A stretch of 64,000 bases of DNA. Source: JAICXG01 sp036825615. GTDB lineage: Bacteria; Verrucomicrobiota; Verrucomicrobiia; Chthoniobacterales; UBA10450. A program made the position numbers and the translations under genes. Every line of letters begins with the position of its first letter. Position 1 is the stretch's first letter. The notes beneath the pieces were generated by a model that saw only the letters and a list, made by a program, of their open reading frames with translations, was not told where the DNA came from and made no database searches. The stretch is taken from NCBI GenBank assembly GCA_036825615.1, contig DAISXY010000007.1:124001-188000 (forward strand), read 5' to 3'. This document shows, piece by piece, positions 33,540-41,882 of this stretch.

Positions 33540-35938
33540 GCGACGAACAACGTCTCTTTCGTTTTGCGCATCAGCTCCGCTGGTTCGCCGCCTTCCCGTA
33601 ACGCGGCGAGGCCACGCAGTTTTTGGATCTCAGGCGTTTGCCAAAGTTCTTTTGCTTCGAGCGCGTCGGTGCCGGCGTTCTCAAATTGTTTCACGATCGC
33701 GCGGATCACTTTTGCGCTCGGTTGCGGCAATCGGATCAGCCAGTCCGGGCCGGCATCGAATTGGCTGGCGCGCGCGTGACGGGTTTGTGGCGCGATCCCG
33801 TAGGCGAGCGCGGCCAGAATATCGAAGAGGTCGTATTCATCCGCGTCGTGGTTCTCGATTTTGGCCGCGTCACGCAATTTGTCCGGGATCAATCCCTGGC
33901 GCGCGAGCTGTTGCATCAGTTCGCCGCGCTGCGCAGGATCGAGCCATTTTTCCCGAAACTCGGCCAGCGACGGGACCAGCTCGGTTAGCTCGGCGATCAG
34001 CTGCTCCTGGTATTCCTGCGGGGTGACACGGCGCATCCGGCCATCCACGCCTAACAAGTTAAAGTTGCCCGCGTGCTCGATCTCGATCGTGACGCCTTTC
34101 ACCTTCACCTTCGGCGGCGGCGGCTCCGGCGGGCCGCCACCGTCACCATCGGAGGGCGGCGGAGTAACGAAGTCTTCGCCGAAAAGTGCGGTTGCGCCGG
34201 TGTAATCGAAGATGCGGAACATCAGTTTGCCGGTGGCTTCATCGATGCGCGTGCCGCGCCCGACCATCTGGTGAAAGAGAATCGGCGAATGGAGATAACG
34301 GAAGAAGACGATGGTACGCACGCAGGGCACGTTTACGCCGGTGGTGAGAAGGTCTTTCGTGGTCGCGATGATGTGCGAACGCTGGCGGCCGCGGAAGTCG
34401 GGGATTTCGGCCTGGCCGTTGACCGAGGACATGCATTTGAAGGCGTAGGTCTGCACTCGTTTCTGGCCATGCTCGGCGCACCATTTGGCATAGAGATTGT
34501 TCATCTGGCTCGCCACGCGATCGGCATGATGATCGCTCGCGCAAAAGATGATTGTCTTCTGCAACGGATCACCATCGCCGGTCGCGAGGAGGCGCTGGAA
34601 CAGATGCGCGGACATTGCCTGCACGCGCTCCGGCATAACCAGCCGCTGTTCGAGGGAGCCGCCCTCGGTTTTGTCAGCCACGGCTTCGGGCGTAAGCGGC
34701 GCGCCGGTGAGGACATCAGTGAGCTTCTTACCGCGAACATCATCGCGATACACACCGCGCACCCGCTCGCTCTGCGTCTGGTCGTCGTGATAGAGGTCGT
34801 ATTGCTCGATCTCGGCCGGGGCGAGGTAACCATCCTCGACTCCCTGCGAATAGGAGTATTCGTAGGGCGGTTCGCCAAAGTATTTGTAGTTATCGGCGAG
34901 TTTCCGCTTGTCTTCCGCGACACCCTTCTCGGTCTCTTCGCTGTCCACGTCGCGGACGCGAATATGCCGCGGGGTAGCGGTGAGCCCGATCTGAATTGCG
35001 TCCTTGTTGTTTTCCAAAATGGCGTGCCAATCGCCCCAGGCCGAGCGATGGCATTCATCGATCACAATCGCGTCAAAATAATTCGGCGGATAATGCGCGT
35101 GGAAGAATTTCTCCTCTCGCGTGCCGTGATCGAGCGTCTGATAAGTGGCGATGAGAACGCGGGCATTTTTCTGCGGATGCAATGTGTCCACCTCCGCCGC
35201 GTCGGCGCCAAATAGCGCCTGGAAATCAGTCAGCCCGTTGTCGCGCAGTTCGGTGCGATCGCAAACGAAGAGCGCCTTTCCAATTTGACCGGCATCGAAA
35301 AGTTTGCGCAGAAGGGCAGCGGCGAGGCGGGTTTTTCCAGCGCCGGTAGCAAGCGGAAGCATGACCCGACGCAATTTCCCCGCCTCGATTTGGGCAATGA
35401 GTTGCTCAATGGCCGCGCGAATCGCTGCGTCCTGATAGTAGCGCAGAAAGTCCCGGCCTTTTTCATAGCGGGTCGTCAACATCGCGGTTGACGGCGCGTC
35501 GAGTTTCAACTGCTGGGCCGCGAGGTAGCGCTCCAGCAAAGAGGTTGGCGTGGGGAAATCGGTCAGCGGCTTCGGTTCCGAGTTGAGGCCGGTTGCCTCG
35601 TCAAACTCGACAAAGAGGTGGCCGTTCGACGAGAACACGAACGGCACATGATGAAGTTTGCCGCGCCGGTAGCGACGCCCCTGCTGCAAGCCATGTTCGG
35701 GCGGCAACCCTTCGTGCTTCGCTTCGAGAATCGCGAGCGGGATAGATTCGCTCCCATCGGTAAGCGGACGACAGAGCAGATAATCGGTCCGACCGGTCGG
35801 CCGGCGCACACCCTTGCCTCGGACGATGTCGATCTGCGCGGCAGTTTGTTCGACCCGAATGTCCTGACGACGCCAGCCGCAATGATCGATCAGGATCGGA
35901 TCGATCAGTTCAAAGCGAGTCTGTGCTTCGTTGCGCAT
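33536..35938 (-). CDS. hsdR: Type I restriction endonuclease subunit R
   Basis: 800 residues. The N-terminal nuclease shows Asp52 (GRTDYLLCR) and Glu72-x-Lys74 (ILEAKHE), the PD-(D/E)XK triad. Walker A is ATGAGKT at 197-203 and the DEAD-like motif is DECH at 294-297, followed by the second RecA domain with RGTRIDEATGKLMFRIFDY. A GC-rich Pro linker (PPEPPPPKVKVKGV) leads to the C-terminal helical HsdM-binding part. It uses ATP to translocate DNA and cut far from unmethylated sites. No frame breaks are seen, so the system may be active. Confidence 0.92.
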   Translation of the reverse strand: MRNEAQTRFELIDPILIDHCGWRRQDIRVEQTAAQIDIVRGKGVRRPTGRTDYLLCRPLTDGSESIPLAILEAKHEGLPPEHGLQQGRRYRRGKLHHVPFVFSSNGHLFVEFDEATGLNSEPKPLTDFPTPTSLLERYLAAQQLKLDAPSTAMLTTRYEKGRDFLRYYQDAAIRAAIEQLIAQIEAGKLRRVMLPLATGAGKTRLAAALLRKLFDAGQIGKALFVCDRTELRDNGLTDFQALFGADAAEVDTLHPQKNARVLIATYQTLDHGTREEKFFHAHYPPNYFDAIVIDECHRSAWGDWHAILENNKDAIQIGLTATPRHIRVRDVDSEETEKGVAEDKRKLADNYKYFGEPPYEYSYSQGVEDGYLAPAEIEQYDLYHDDQTQSERVRGVYRDDVRGKKLTDVLTGAPLTPEAVADKTEGGSLEQRLVMPERVQAMSAHLFQRLLATGDGDPLQKTIIFCASDHHADRVASQMNNLYAKWCAEHGQKRVQTYAFKCMSSVNGQAEIPDFRGRQRSHIIATTKDLLTTGVNVPCVRTIVFFRYLHSPILFHQMVGRGTRIDEATGKLMFRIFDYTGATALFGEDFVTPPPSDGDGGGPPEPPPPKVKVKGVTIEIEHAGNFNLLGVDGRMRRVTPQEYQEQLIAELTELVPSLAEFREKWLDPAQRGELMQQLARQGLIPDKLRDAAKIENHDADEYDLFDILAALAYGIAPQTRHARASQFDAGPDWLIRLPQPSAKVIRAIVKQFENAGTDALEAKELWQTPEIQKLRGLAALREGGEPAELMRKTKETLFVA

Positions 35939-36028
35939 GGGTATCTGCCGTCCAGCGTAGATAAGTCAGGCGCTTTCGCCAAGGAGGGAGAGGTGCGCGG
36001 TTTTCTGCCTTTAAGCTCGCTTCGCGTG

Positions 36029-38914
36029 CTATTTCGCGAGCAGCTCGCGCAGGACGAACTGGAGGATTCCGCCGTGGCGGTAGTAGTCGATCTCGATCGG
36101 GGTGTCGATGCGCAGTTTCACGGGCATCGATTCGGTTTTACCGTTTGCGCGGCTGATTTCGAGGGTCACGGTTTGGCCGGGCTGAATCGAATCGGAGAGA
36201 CCGGTGATGCTGTAGGTTTCGGTGCCGTTCAAGCCTAACGAGTGCACGTTTGCATCTTCGAGGAACTGCAATGGGAGCACGCCCATACCGATGAGGTTGG
36301 AGCGATGGATGCGCTCGAAGCTGGCGGCGACTACTGCTTTTACGCCTAACAAGCGCGTGCCTTTCGCCGCCCAGTCGCGGCTCGATCCGGTGCCGTATTC
36401 CTGGCCGGCGAGGATGACGAGCGGAGTTTTGGTTTCCGCGTACTTCATCGCGGCGTCGAAGATCGACATCTCTTCGCCCTCACTGCGGCCGTTGCCGAAG
36501 TATTTGGTCACACCGCCTTCGACTCCGGGCACCATCAGGTTTTTGATGCGCACGTTGGCGAAGGTGCCGCGGGTCATGACGAGATCGTTCCCGCGCCGGC
36601 TGCCGTAGCTGTTAAAATCCTGCGGCTTGATCCCGCGCGAGATGAGGTACTGGCCGGCGGGAGCGGTGGGTTTGATCGCGCCTGCGGGCGAGATGTGATC
36701 GGTCGTGACCGAATCGCCGAAGATGCCTAACGGCCGCGCGTCGCGAATGTCTTCGATCCGGCCGGGTTCCATCGTAAAGTCGGCGAAGAAAGGGGGCTCG
36801 TGAATGTAGTCGCTCGCCTCATCCCACTGGTAAACCTCGCCGGTGCTGGAGGAGATCTCATTCCACTTCGGGTTTTGATCGGAAAAATCGCGGTAGAGTT
36901 TGCGAAAGACTTCGGGTTTGAGGGCCGAGCGCATGATGTCGCGGATTTCACCTAACGACGGCCAGAGATCTCTCAGGTAAACATCGCGGCCCTGCTTGTC
37001 TTTCCCGAGCGGCTCTTTCGCGAGGTCGAGATCGACCCGGCCGGCGATCGCGAATGCCACCACCAGCGGGGGCGACATGAGGAAGTTGGCCTTGATGTTT
37101 TGGTGGACGCGCGCCTCGAAATTGCGATTGCCGGAAAGGACGGAGGCGGCCACGAGGTCGTAATCGGCGATCGCCTTTTCGATCCTGGGATGAAGCGGGC
37201 CGGAGTTGCCGATGCAGGTGGTGCAACCGTAGCCGACGATGTTGAAGCCAAGCTGGTCGAGATATTTTTGCAGCCCGCTGCTCGCGAGATAATCGGAGAC
37301 GACGCGCGAGCCGGGGGCGAGAGAGGTTTTGACCGCAGGATCGATTGTCAGGCCGCGCTCGACGGCTTTTTTCGCAAGCAAACCGGCGGCCAGCATCACG
37401 CTCGGGTTGCTTGTGTTCGTGCAACTGGTGATGGCAGCAATGAGGACGCTGCCGTGGCCGATATGGCTCCGGCCGTGATGAAAGACCTGCTCGTCCTCGG
37501 ATTGGATTTCGTCGGCCCGATCGGGAGTGGGCCGGTTCGCCACCATCTCGACTTTGTTGCGTGGATCGCCCGGCTCAATCCCCTGATCGGGCCGGTCGGT
37601 CGAAACCATCTTTTCGGTCTCGGGAGCGGAGCCGTTGAGCTGCACGAGATGGCGTTGTCCGAGTTCGTCAGGCGATTTCCCGTAGCCGCCCTCGGGCAAC
37701 GGCTTGCTCAGGAGCGAGCGGAATGTCTCGCCCAGGTCGGGCAGGTTGATCCGGTCCTGGGGACGTTTAGGGCCGGCGACGCTCGGCTGGACTTCCGCGA
37801 GGTCGAGCTCGAGGTCGACGCTGTAATCGATCTCGCCCTTGCGCGGCATGCCGAACATTTTTTGGGCGCGGAAATAAGCCTCGAACGTGGCGCATTGTTC
37901 TTCGCTCCGGCCAGTGGCACGGAGATAATTGACCGACTCGCTGTCAACCGGGAAATAACCCATGGTCGCCCCGTATTCGGGGGACATGTTGCCGATCGTG
38001 GCGCGGTCCGGGAGGGGGAGGGAAGCGGCGCCTTCGCCATAGAACTCGACAAATTTTCCGACCACTTTTTGCGCGCGCAGCATCTGGGTAATGTGGAGCG
38101 CGAGGTCGGTCGCCGTCACCCCTTCACGAAGCGCACCGCTCATGTGCACGCCGACGACTTCGGGTGTGAGGAAGTAGACCGGCTGGCCGAGCATTCCAGC
38201 TTCGGCTTCGATTCCTCCAACGCCCCAACCAACGACGCCGAGGCCGTTGATCATGGTCGTATGCGAGTCAGTGCCGACGAGGGTGTCGGGGTAGAAGATT
38301 TGAGATTTCGAATTTGAAATTTCAAATTCCGAAGAGAGCACGCCTTTGGCGAGATACTCAAGATTCACCTGGTGGACGATGCCGATGCCGGGCGGGACGA
38401 GACCGAAAGTCTTGAACGCCTGCTGGCCCCACTTGAGGAATTCATAGCGCTCGCGGTTGCGTCTGAATTCCATGTCCATGTTGAGCCGCAAGGCGAGAGC
38501 CGAGCCGGCGAAATCAACCTGCACGGAGTGATCGACCACGAGATCGACCGGCACGAGCGGCTCGATGATGCGCGGGTCGCGCCCGAGCCGCTCGACTGCG
38601 CTGCGCATCGCGGCGAGATCAACCACCAGTGGGACGCCGGTGAAATCCTGCAGAACAATGCGCGCCACGACAAAGGGGATTTCCTCGTTCGCCGGCTTCC
38701 GCGCATTCCACTTCGCGAGTGTCTCGACGTCTTTGCGCCGGACTTTTTTGCCATCGCAATTGCGCAGGACCGATTCGAGCACGATCCGGATGCTGACCGG
38801 CAGGCGCGAGATCGGGCCGATACCTTTCTCCTCCAAGGCGGGGAGCGAATGAAAAAAAGCTTCCACGCCGGTGCCGGCGTCAAATTTCTGCAGAGTATCG
38901 AATTCGTTAGTCAC
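36029..38914 (-). CDS. acnA: Aconitate hydratase A
   Basis: 961 residues, longer than E. coli AcnA (891). The three [4Fe-4S] Cys ligands are Cys498 (TSCTNTSNPSVM), Cys564 and Cys567 (YGCTTCIGNSGPLHP). The swivel domain has YGSRRGNDLVMTRGTFANVR and GQEYGTGSSRDWAAKG. A possible insertion (about residues 405-480, with TPDRADEIQSEDEQVF) explains the extra length. It interconverts citrate and isocitrate in the TCA cycle. Three CGTTAGGC-type words (36233, 36344, 36725) lie in it. Confidence 0.95.
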   Translation of the reverse strand: MTNEFDTLQKFDAGTGVEAFFHSLPALEEKGIGPISRLPVSIRIVLESVLRNCDGKKVRRKDVETLAKWNARKPANEEIPFVVARIVLQDFTGVPLVVDLAAMRSAVERLGRDPRIIEPLVPVDLVVDHSVQVDFAGSALALRLNMDMEFRRNRERYEFLKWGQQAFKTFGLVPPGIGIVHQVNLEYLAKGVLSSEFEISNSKSQIFYPDTLVGTDSHTTMINGLGVVGWGVGGIEAEAGMLGQPVYFLTPEVVGVHMSGALREGVTATDLALHITQMLRAQKVVGKFVEFYGEGAASLPLPDRATIGNMSPEYGATMGYFPVDSESVNYLRATGRSEEQCATFEAYFRAQKMFGMPRKGEIDYSVDLELDLAEVQPSVAGPKRPQDRINLPDLGETFRSLLSKPLPEGGYGKSPDELGQRHLVQLNGSAPETEKMVSTDRPDQGIEPGDPRNKVEMVANRPTPDRADEIQSEDEQVFHHGRSHIGHGSVLIAAITSCTNTSNPSVMLAAGLLAKKAVERGLTIDPAVKTSLAPGSRVVSDYLASSGLQKYLDQLGFNIVGYGCTTCIGNSGPLHPRIEKAIADYDLVAASVLSGNRNFEARVHQNIKANFLMSPPLVVAFAIAGRVDLDLAKEPLGKDKQGRDVYLRDLWPSLGEIRDIMRSALKPEVFRKLYRDFSDQNPKWNEISSSTGEVYQWDEASDYIHEPPFFADFTMEPGRIEDIRDARPLGIFGDSVTTDHISPAGAIKPTAPAGQYLISRGIKPQDFNSYGSRRGNDLVMTRGTFANVRIKNLMVPGVEGGVTKYFGNGRSEGEEMSIFDAAMKYAETKTPLVILAGQEYGTGSSRDWAAKGTRLLGVKAVVAASFERIHRSNLIGMGVLPLQFLEDANVHSLGLNGTETYSITGLSDSIQPGQTVTLEISRANGKTESMPVKLRIDTPIEIDYYRHGGILQFVLRELLAK

Positions 38915-38918
38915 AAGG

Positions 38919-39413
38919 TCAGTTCAGTTCGGCGAGTTTGGTTTTGATCCTTTCGAAATCGGGCAACTCGCGCGCGTCCTCGTGCACTTCGGCATACTGG
39001 ATGACGCCGTCGCGGTCGATGAGGAAAGCGGCGCGTTTGGCGACACCTTTGAAACCGAGGTTCAACTGCGGGAGAAACGATTCGTAGGCGACGCCGTATT
39101 GTTCCGCGACCTTGTGCTCGTAATCGCTGAGCAGGGTAACGTGAATGCCCTCCTTCTGCGCCCACGCTTCCTGGGCAAAGGGATTATCGCCGCTGATGCC
39201 ATAGACCTGGCAGTTGAGCGCGGCGTACTCGCGCAGGCCGTTGCCGACGCCGCACATTTCAGTCGTGCAGGTGCCGGTGAAGGCCATGGGAAAGAAAAGC
39301 AGCAGCGTGTTCTTGTTCCCGAAATTTTCGCTCAATCGCACCGGGCGCGGCCCGTCCGGGGTTTTCGTCGGAAGGGTGAAGTCAGGTGCTTTGTTGCCAA
39401 CTGTGAGTGCCAT
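38919..39413 (-). CDS. Thiol peroxidase of the AhpC/TSA family (peroxiredoxin)
   Basis: 164 residues. AFTGTCTTEMCGVGNGLREY contains the peroxidatic Cys in the PxxxTxxC-like context and a possible resolving Cys five residues later, which suggests an atypical two-Cys (AhpE/BCP-like) mechanism. It reduces peroxides in the cytoplasm. It is 4 bases from acnA, whose iron-sulphur cluster is peroxide-sensitive, and probably shares its operon. Confidence 0.88.
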   Translation of the reverse strand: MALTVGNKAPDFTLPTKTPDGPRPVRLSENFGNKNTLLLFFPMAFTGTCTTEMCGVGNGLREYAALNCQVYGISGDNPFAQEAWAQKEGIHVTLLSDYEHKVAEQYGVAYESFLPQLNLGFKGVAKRAAFLIDRDGVIQYAEVHEDARELPDFERIKTKLAELN

Positions 39414-39496
39414 AGTGAACGCCCGCTCGCAGGCGAAGATTCACTATAGAAACGCGGCCCACCGGGTCAAAAGCTTTACCCGTTTCTGCCGTTTTG

Positions 39497-40216
39497 TCAG
39501 GCGCCGTGGGGTGACAGGCGCGCCGCGCTCGAGACGCGCTTGCGCGATGAATTTGTTTTCACGGCTTTGCTTGATTTCGCGACCGGCGCGCTTGCCTTTC
39601 CGTTGGGCGCGTCGGCGGTGAAAATCACACTACTCGGGGTGCCCTTGAACTTCGGCACTTTAGGAAGTGAATCCGGAATGATCCGAACGAGCGCGCCGAT
39701 CTGAAGCTGGGCGTAGACCTCCTGTACATCCTTCGAACACATGCGAATGCAGCCGTAGCTCGCCGGGCGACCGATGAATTTCTCCTCCGGCGTCCCGTGG
39801 ATGTAGATGCAGCGATCGAAGGCGTTGGCATTTTCTCGCTCGAGGCCGCGCAACCAGATGATCCGGGTCACGATCGGGTCGCGGCCGGGCGCGTTGGGCT
39901 GCAGGATTTCCCCAGTGAAGCGGCGATTGTGAAAGACGGCGCCGGGCGGGGCGTGGTCGCCGATTTTTTGCGCGACCTGCAACCAGCCGAGCGGCGTGGT
40001 CATGCTCCCGCGGCGATCGCCAATCCCGAATCTCGAGGTCGAAATCGGATAGGTCGCGACCCGTTTGCCATCTTCTACCACCATCAGTTTCTGGTCGCGC
40101 ACGCTGACGATAATGCGCGGGGGAATCGGAGCATCTGGTCCGGCGAAGTCGAGCTTTGGGAAAAGGAGCAGAGCGAGGGCGCAGCAGCTGAGACGAAATG
40201 ACATCGGCGCTCTCAT
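39497..40216 (-). CDS. L,D-transpeptidase (YkuD domain)
   Basis: 239 residues from ATG 40216, with a signal peptide (MSFRLSCCALALLLFPKLDF then AGPDAP). The catalytic HGTPEE...GRPASYGCIRMCSKDV gives the His and Cys of the HxxxxxxxxSxGCxRM motif. IIVSVRDQKLMVVEDGKRVA is the usual start of the domain. It cross-links peptidoglycan or anchors proteins in the periplasm. A basic Lys/Ser tail follows. The start ATG at 40204 is an alternative. Confidence 0.9.
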   Translation of the reverse strand: MRAPMSFRLSCCALALLLFPKLDFAGPDAPIPPRIIVSVRDQKLMVVEDGKRVATYPISTSRFGIGDRRGSMTTPLGWLQVAQKIGDHAPPGAVFHNRRFTGEILQPNAPGRDPIVTRIIWLRGLERENANAFDRCIYIHGTPEEKFIGRPASYGCIRMCSKDVQEVYAQLQIGALVRIIPDSLPKVPKFKGTPSSVIFTADAPNGKASAPVAKSSKAVKTNSSRKRVSSAARLSPHGA

Positions 40217-40238
40217 TAACAACAGGAGAAGCAACTTG

Positions 40239-41750
40239 TCACGCAGGAAATGCAATTTCGCGCGGCGCCGAGAGGTTTAAACGCGGCAGCCATTGGGAGA
40301 GCGAACAAAACGCGACGTAGAGGAAGCCGCACTCGATAATGATGAGGAACGGAACGGTGAGCCATTGTTGATGGCTGACCGCATCCCAGAGAAAAAAGCT
40401 GAAGTAAATTGCAAACCCGACCTCGATGAGCGCGAGCAGTGACTTGAGCGGCATATAGCGGCAGGAACGCCAGCGCTGGGCACGATGCTCGATGCCATAC
40501 TTGGGTGTGCGCTGGAATTCGGAGCGATGATTGAAAACCGCCTCGAGCACGGCGCGAGAATTGTTGATCGACAAGCCGACGCCGAGGGCGAGGAGCGCGG
40601 GGAGGAGGAGAATTTCCTTCAGCCAACTCTCGGGATGGAGTTCCCGCTGCACGCAGATGTAGAAGACCGCAACTGAAACCGAAGCGGCGAGAAAGACCGG
40701 CACATCGATGAGCAAGGTGCGCAGCAAGGTGGAATCGGGACCGCCCGCGGAAGGCTGGAGCAAAACGCAGAGGCAGACAAGGAGGAGGAAAGCGAAATTG
40801 GAAACGAGATGCGCGGTCGCCTCGAGCTTGATCGGCAACGAGAGCTGGCTGCGCCAGATTTGCGGAAGCAATTTCTTGCACGTCTGGATCGAACCCTTCG
40901 TCCAGCGATGCTGTTGTGATTTGAAACCGTTCATATCAACCGGTAATTCCGCCGGCGTAACGACGTCCTTGAGGAAGACGAACTTCCAGCCCGCCAGCTG
41001 CGCCCGATAACTAAGGTCCAGATCTTCGGTGAGGGTATCGTGCTGCCAGCCACCCGACTGCTCGATGCAGGATTTGCGCCAGAGACCGGCGGTGCCGTTA
41101 AAATTAAAAAACCGGCCGCTCCGGCTGCGCGCCACCTGCTCGATGAGAAGATGTCCGTCGAGCAACATCGCCTGCACCCGGGTGAGGAGCGAATAGCTGC
41201 GGTTGATGTGGCCCCAGCGCGTCTGGATCATGCCGATTTTCGGATCGGTGAAAAAGTGAATCGTCGCCTGGAGCAGATCCGGCTTCGGAACAAAGTCGGC
41301 ATCGAGAATACAAACAAATTCACCGCGCGCGCGCGCGAGCCCGGCGGCGAGCGCGCCCGCTTTGTAGCCGACGCGATCCTGGCGCTGGATCAACTCAACA
41401 TCGAAACCGCTGCTGGCGAGCCGATCGACGAGGGAGCGGGTAATCTCACGGGTCTCATCGGTGGAATCATCCAGCACCTGGATCTGCAGGCGATCGCGCG
41501 GGTAATCGAGTTCGCTTACGGCCTTGAGCAACCGCTCGACGACGTAGATCTCGTTGAAGATGGGTAACTGGACGGTAATCACCGGCAGCTCCGCAAAGCG
41601 CGCCGCCGGCTGCGGGATGCGCTGGCGGTATTTCAGAAAAAGGTAGATCAAGAAATAGCGGTGCAGCCCATAAGCGGAAAGACCGAACAGCACGCTGAGA
41701 TAGCAGCAGGTCCAGATTACATCCACAGAGCTTCCTCCACTAAAACCCAA
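40239..41750 (-). CDS. Membrane glycosyltransferase family 2 (BcsA/cellulose synthase-like)
   Basis: 503 residues. An N-terminal membrane helix (VIWTCCYLSVLFGLSAYGLH) is followed by the GT2 domain with QVLDDSTDETREI, ILDADFVPKPDLLQ, DTLTEDLDLSYR and the processive-type SQQHRWTKG motif (Q(Q/R)xRW family). Four or more C-terminal helices form a channel. It uses nucleotide sugars to make a beta-glycan that is exported. No bcsB, bcsZ or PilZ domain is near, so cellulose itself is not proven. Confidence 0.85.
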   Translation of the reverse strand: MGFSGGSSVDVIWTCCYLSVLFGLSAYGLHRYFLIYLFLKYRQRIPQPAARFAELPVITVQLPIFNEIYVVERLLKAVSELDYPRDRLQIQVLDDSTDETREITRSLVDRLASSGFDVELIQRQDRVGYKAGALAAGLARARGEFVCILDADFVPKPDLLQATIHFFTDPKIGMIQTRWGHINRSYSLLTRVQAMLLDGHLLIEQVARSRSGRFFNFNGTAGLWRKSCIEQSGGWQHDTLTEDLDLSYRAQLAGWKFVFLKDVVTPAELPVDMNGFKSQQHRWTKGSIQTCKKLLPQIWRSQLSLPIKLEATAHLVSNFAFLLLVCLCVLLQPSAGGPDSTLLRTLLIDVPVFLAASVSVAVFYICVQRELHPESWLKEILLLPALLALGVGLSINNSRAVLEAVFNHRSEFQRTPKYGIEHRAQRWRSCRYMPLKSLLALIEVGFAIYFSFFLWDAVSHQQWLTVPFLIIIECGFLYVAFCSLSQWLPRLNLSAPREIAFPA

Positions 41751-41882
41751 CGGAGTTGGTCAAGAAGCACAGCGGCGACATGATGCCGTTTCCAATGATT
41801 GCGTCAAATCAAATTCTGCCGCGGGTGAAAAGGCGAGCAGGGCCGGAGGCGCAGCCGAATTGAGGGGGATGAAGCACAAGCC

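Noticed and set aside
40239..41750. Cellulose synthase operon
   Set aside because: The glycosyltransferase is BcsA-like, but no PilZ domain, bcsB, bcsC or bcsZ is adjacent, so a cellulose assignment would go beyond the evidence.
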